From NCBI RefSeq assembly GCF_014859565.1, contig NZ_JACUUA010000152.1, positions 1-7,879 on the forward strand: a DNA stretch of 7,879 nt. The letters run 5' to 3'. Positions within the stretch are counted from its first letter, which is position 1; each line of letters opens with the position of its first letter. This document shows positions 7,566-7,879 of the stretch, one piece after another. The notes under the pieces are model-generated. The model had not been told where the DNA came from and did not search any database. It saw only the letters and a list, made by a program, of their open reading frames with translations. The stretch is from Marinospirillum sp. (GTDB lineage Bacteria > Pseudomonadota > Gammaproteobacteria > Pseudomonadales > Halomonadaceae). The position numbers and the translations under genes were made by a program.

Positions 7566-7879
7566 TTACGGTTCGGCAACTTGATTTGCAGTGTTGGGTT
7601 CGGTGACGAAACTCGAAAGCTGCTTGTAGGTGGTTTGCAGACTGATCTGCAAGCCAAGTGCTTTTGCAACTTTGGTGACGGTTGCAAAGGTGGGATTGCC
7701 CTCCGGTGATAAAGCTTTGTACAGGCCTTCGCGGGTTAACCCTGTATCTCTTGCAAGTTGGCTCATGTTTCCTGCACGAGCAATAACATTCAAGGCATGA
7801 ACAATAAACGCAGGATCATCACCAGCTTCTTCCATGTAGGCTTCCAGATAGAGTTGTATATCCTCATCTGTTTCAAGGT
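7566..7879 (-). CDS. HI1420/HigA-like HTH antitoxin ('putative addiction module antidote'), 5' end outside the window
   Basis: Probable DNA-binding antitoxin of a type II toxin-antitoxin pair, which would neutralise a small RelE/HigB-like toxin and repress its own operon. On the - strand the frame runs from the right edge (first full codon at 7877-7875) to TAA at 7568-7566, giving 103 visible residues. The visible start, LETDEDIQLYLEAYMEE, matches the family's N-terminal pattern, so the ATG at 7835-7833 is internal and the real start lies beyond base 7879. A helix-turn-helix follows (GNMSQLARDTGLTREGLYKAL, about 7770-7710), then the family signature SPEGNPTFATVTKVAKALGL. The last 20 or so residues after ISLQT extend past the usual end. 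In this family the toxin gene normally precedes the antidote, so it should lie just right of the window. The gene converges on the helicase operon and is a separate unit. Confidence 0.88.
   Translation of the reverse strand, partial: LETDEDIQLYLEAYMEEAGDDPAFIVHALNVIARAGNMSQLARDTGLTREGLYKALSPEGNPTFATVTKVAKALGLQISLQTTYKQLSSFVTEPNTANQVAEP

Noticed and set aside
7455..7709. 84-residue open frame on the + strand
   Set aside because: It starts inside the palindrome and runs antisense to the antitoxin, whose frame carries clear HTH family signatures.
1..7879. CRISPR array, tRNA genes, IS ends, integrase
   Set aside because: I saw no regularly spaced direct repeats, cloverleaf, transposase or recombinase motifs on either strand.

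Overview
The window reads as a defence-island segment from a bacterium of moderate GC content, probably a gammaproteobacterium. That guess rests on the mid-GC codon use, the classical AAGGA ribosome binding site and the kind of protein families present. No rRNA, tRNA or housekeeping gene is in view to confirm it.

Layout: (1) From the left edge to 1148 on the + strand is a gene for a protein without an enzymatic motif I can name. The frame is open to the left edge, so this is either a complete protein of about 375 residues starting at 21 or the C-terminal part of a much longer protein. (2) 13 bases further on is a very large gene (1162-7407, 2081 residues, + strand). It encodes an SF2 DEAH helicase with several cysteine clusters and a DUF1998/MZB-type zinc-binding region, followed by about 390 residues I cannot assign. 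Size, motif set and arrangement match DruE, the helicase of Druantia anti-phage systems. The upstream gene is then the Druantia partner: either the end of a DruH-type protein (type III) or a DruD-type protein (type I). (3) 7408-7565 is a convergent intergenic gap with a perfect 12-bp inverted repeat and no T-tract. (4) From 7566 to beyond the right edge, on the - strand, is an HTH antitoxin of the HI1420 / HigA-like 'addiction module antidote' family. Its first codons, and probably its toxin partner, lie outside the window.

The first two genes are tightly spaced and probably co-transcribed and translated together, as expected of a defence operon whose promoter lies left of the window. The toxin-antitoxin gene is a separate, convergent unit. 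The window is therefore best read as the 3' end of a Druantia-like operon next to a toxin-antitoxin module. The family itself is known; the less explained parts are the accessory protein, the helicase's large insertions and C-terminus, and the intergenic palindrome. All family assignments come from reading motifs by eye, without database searches.
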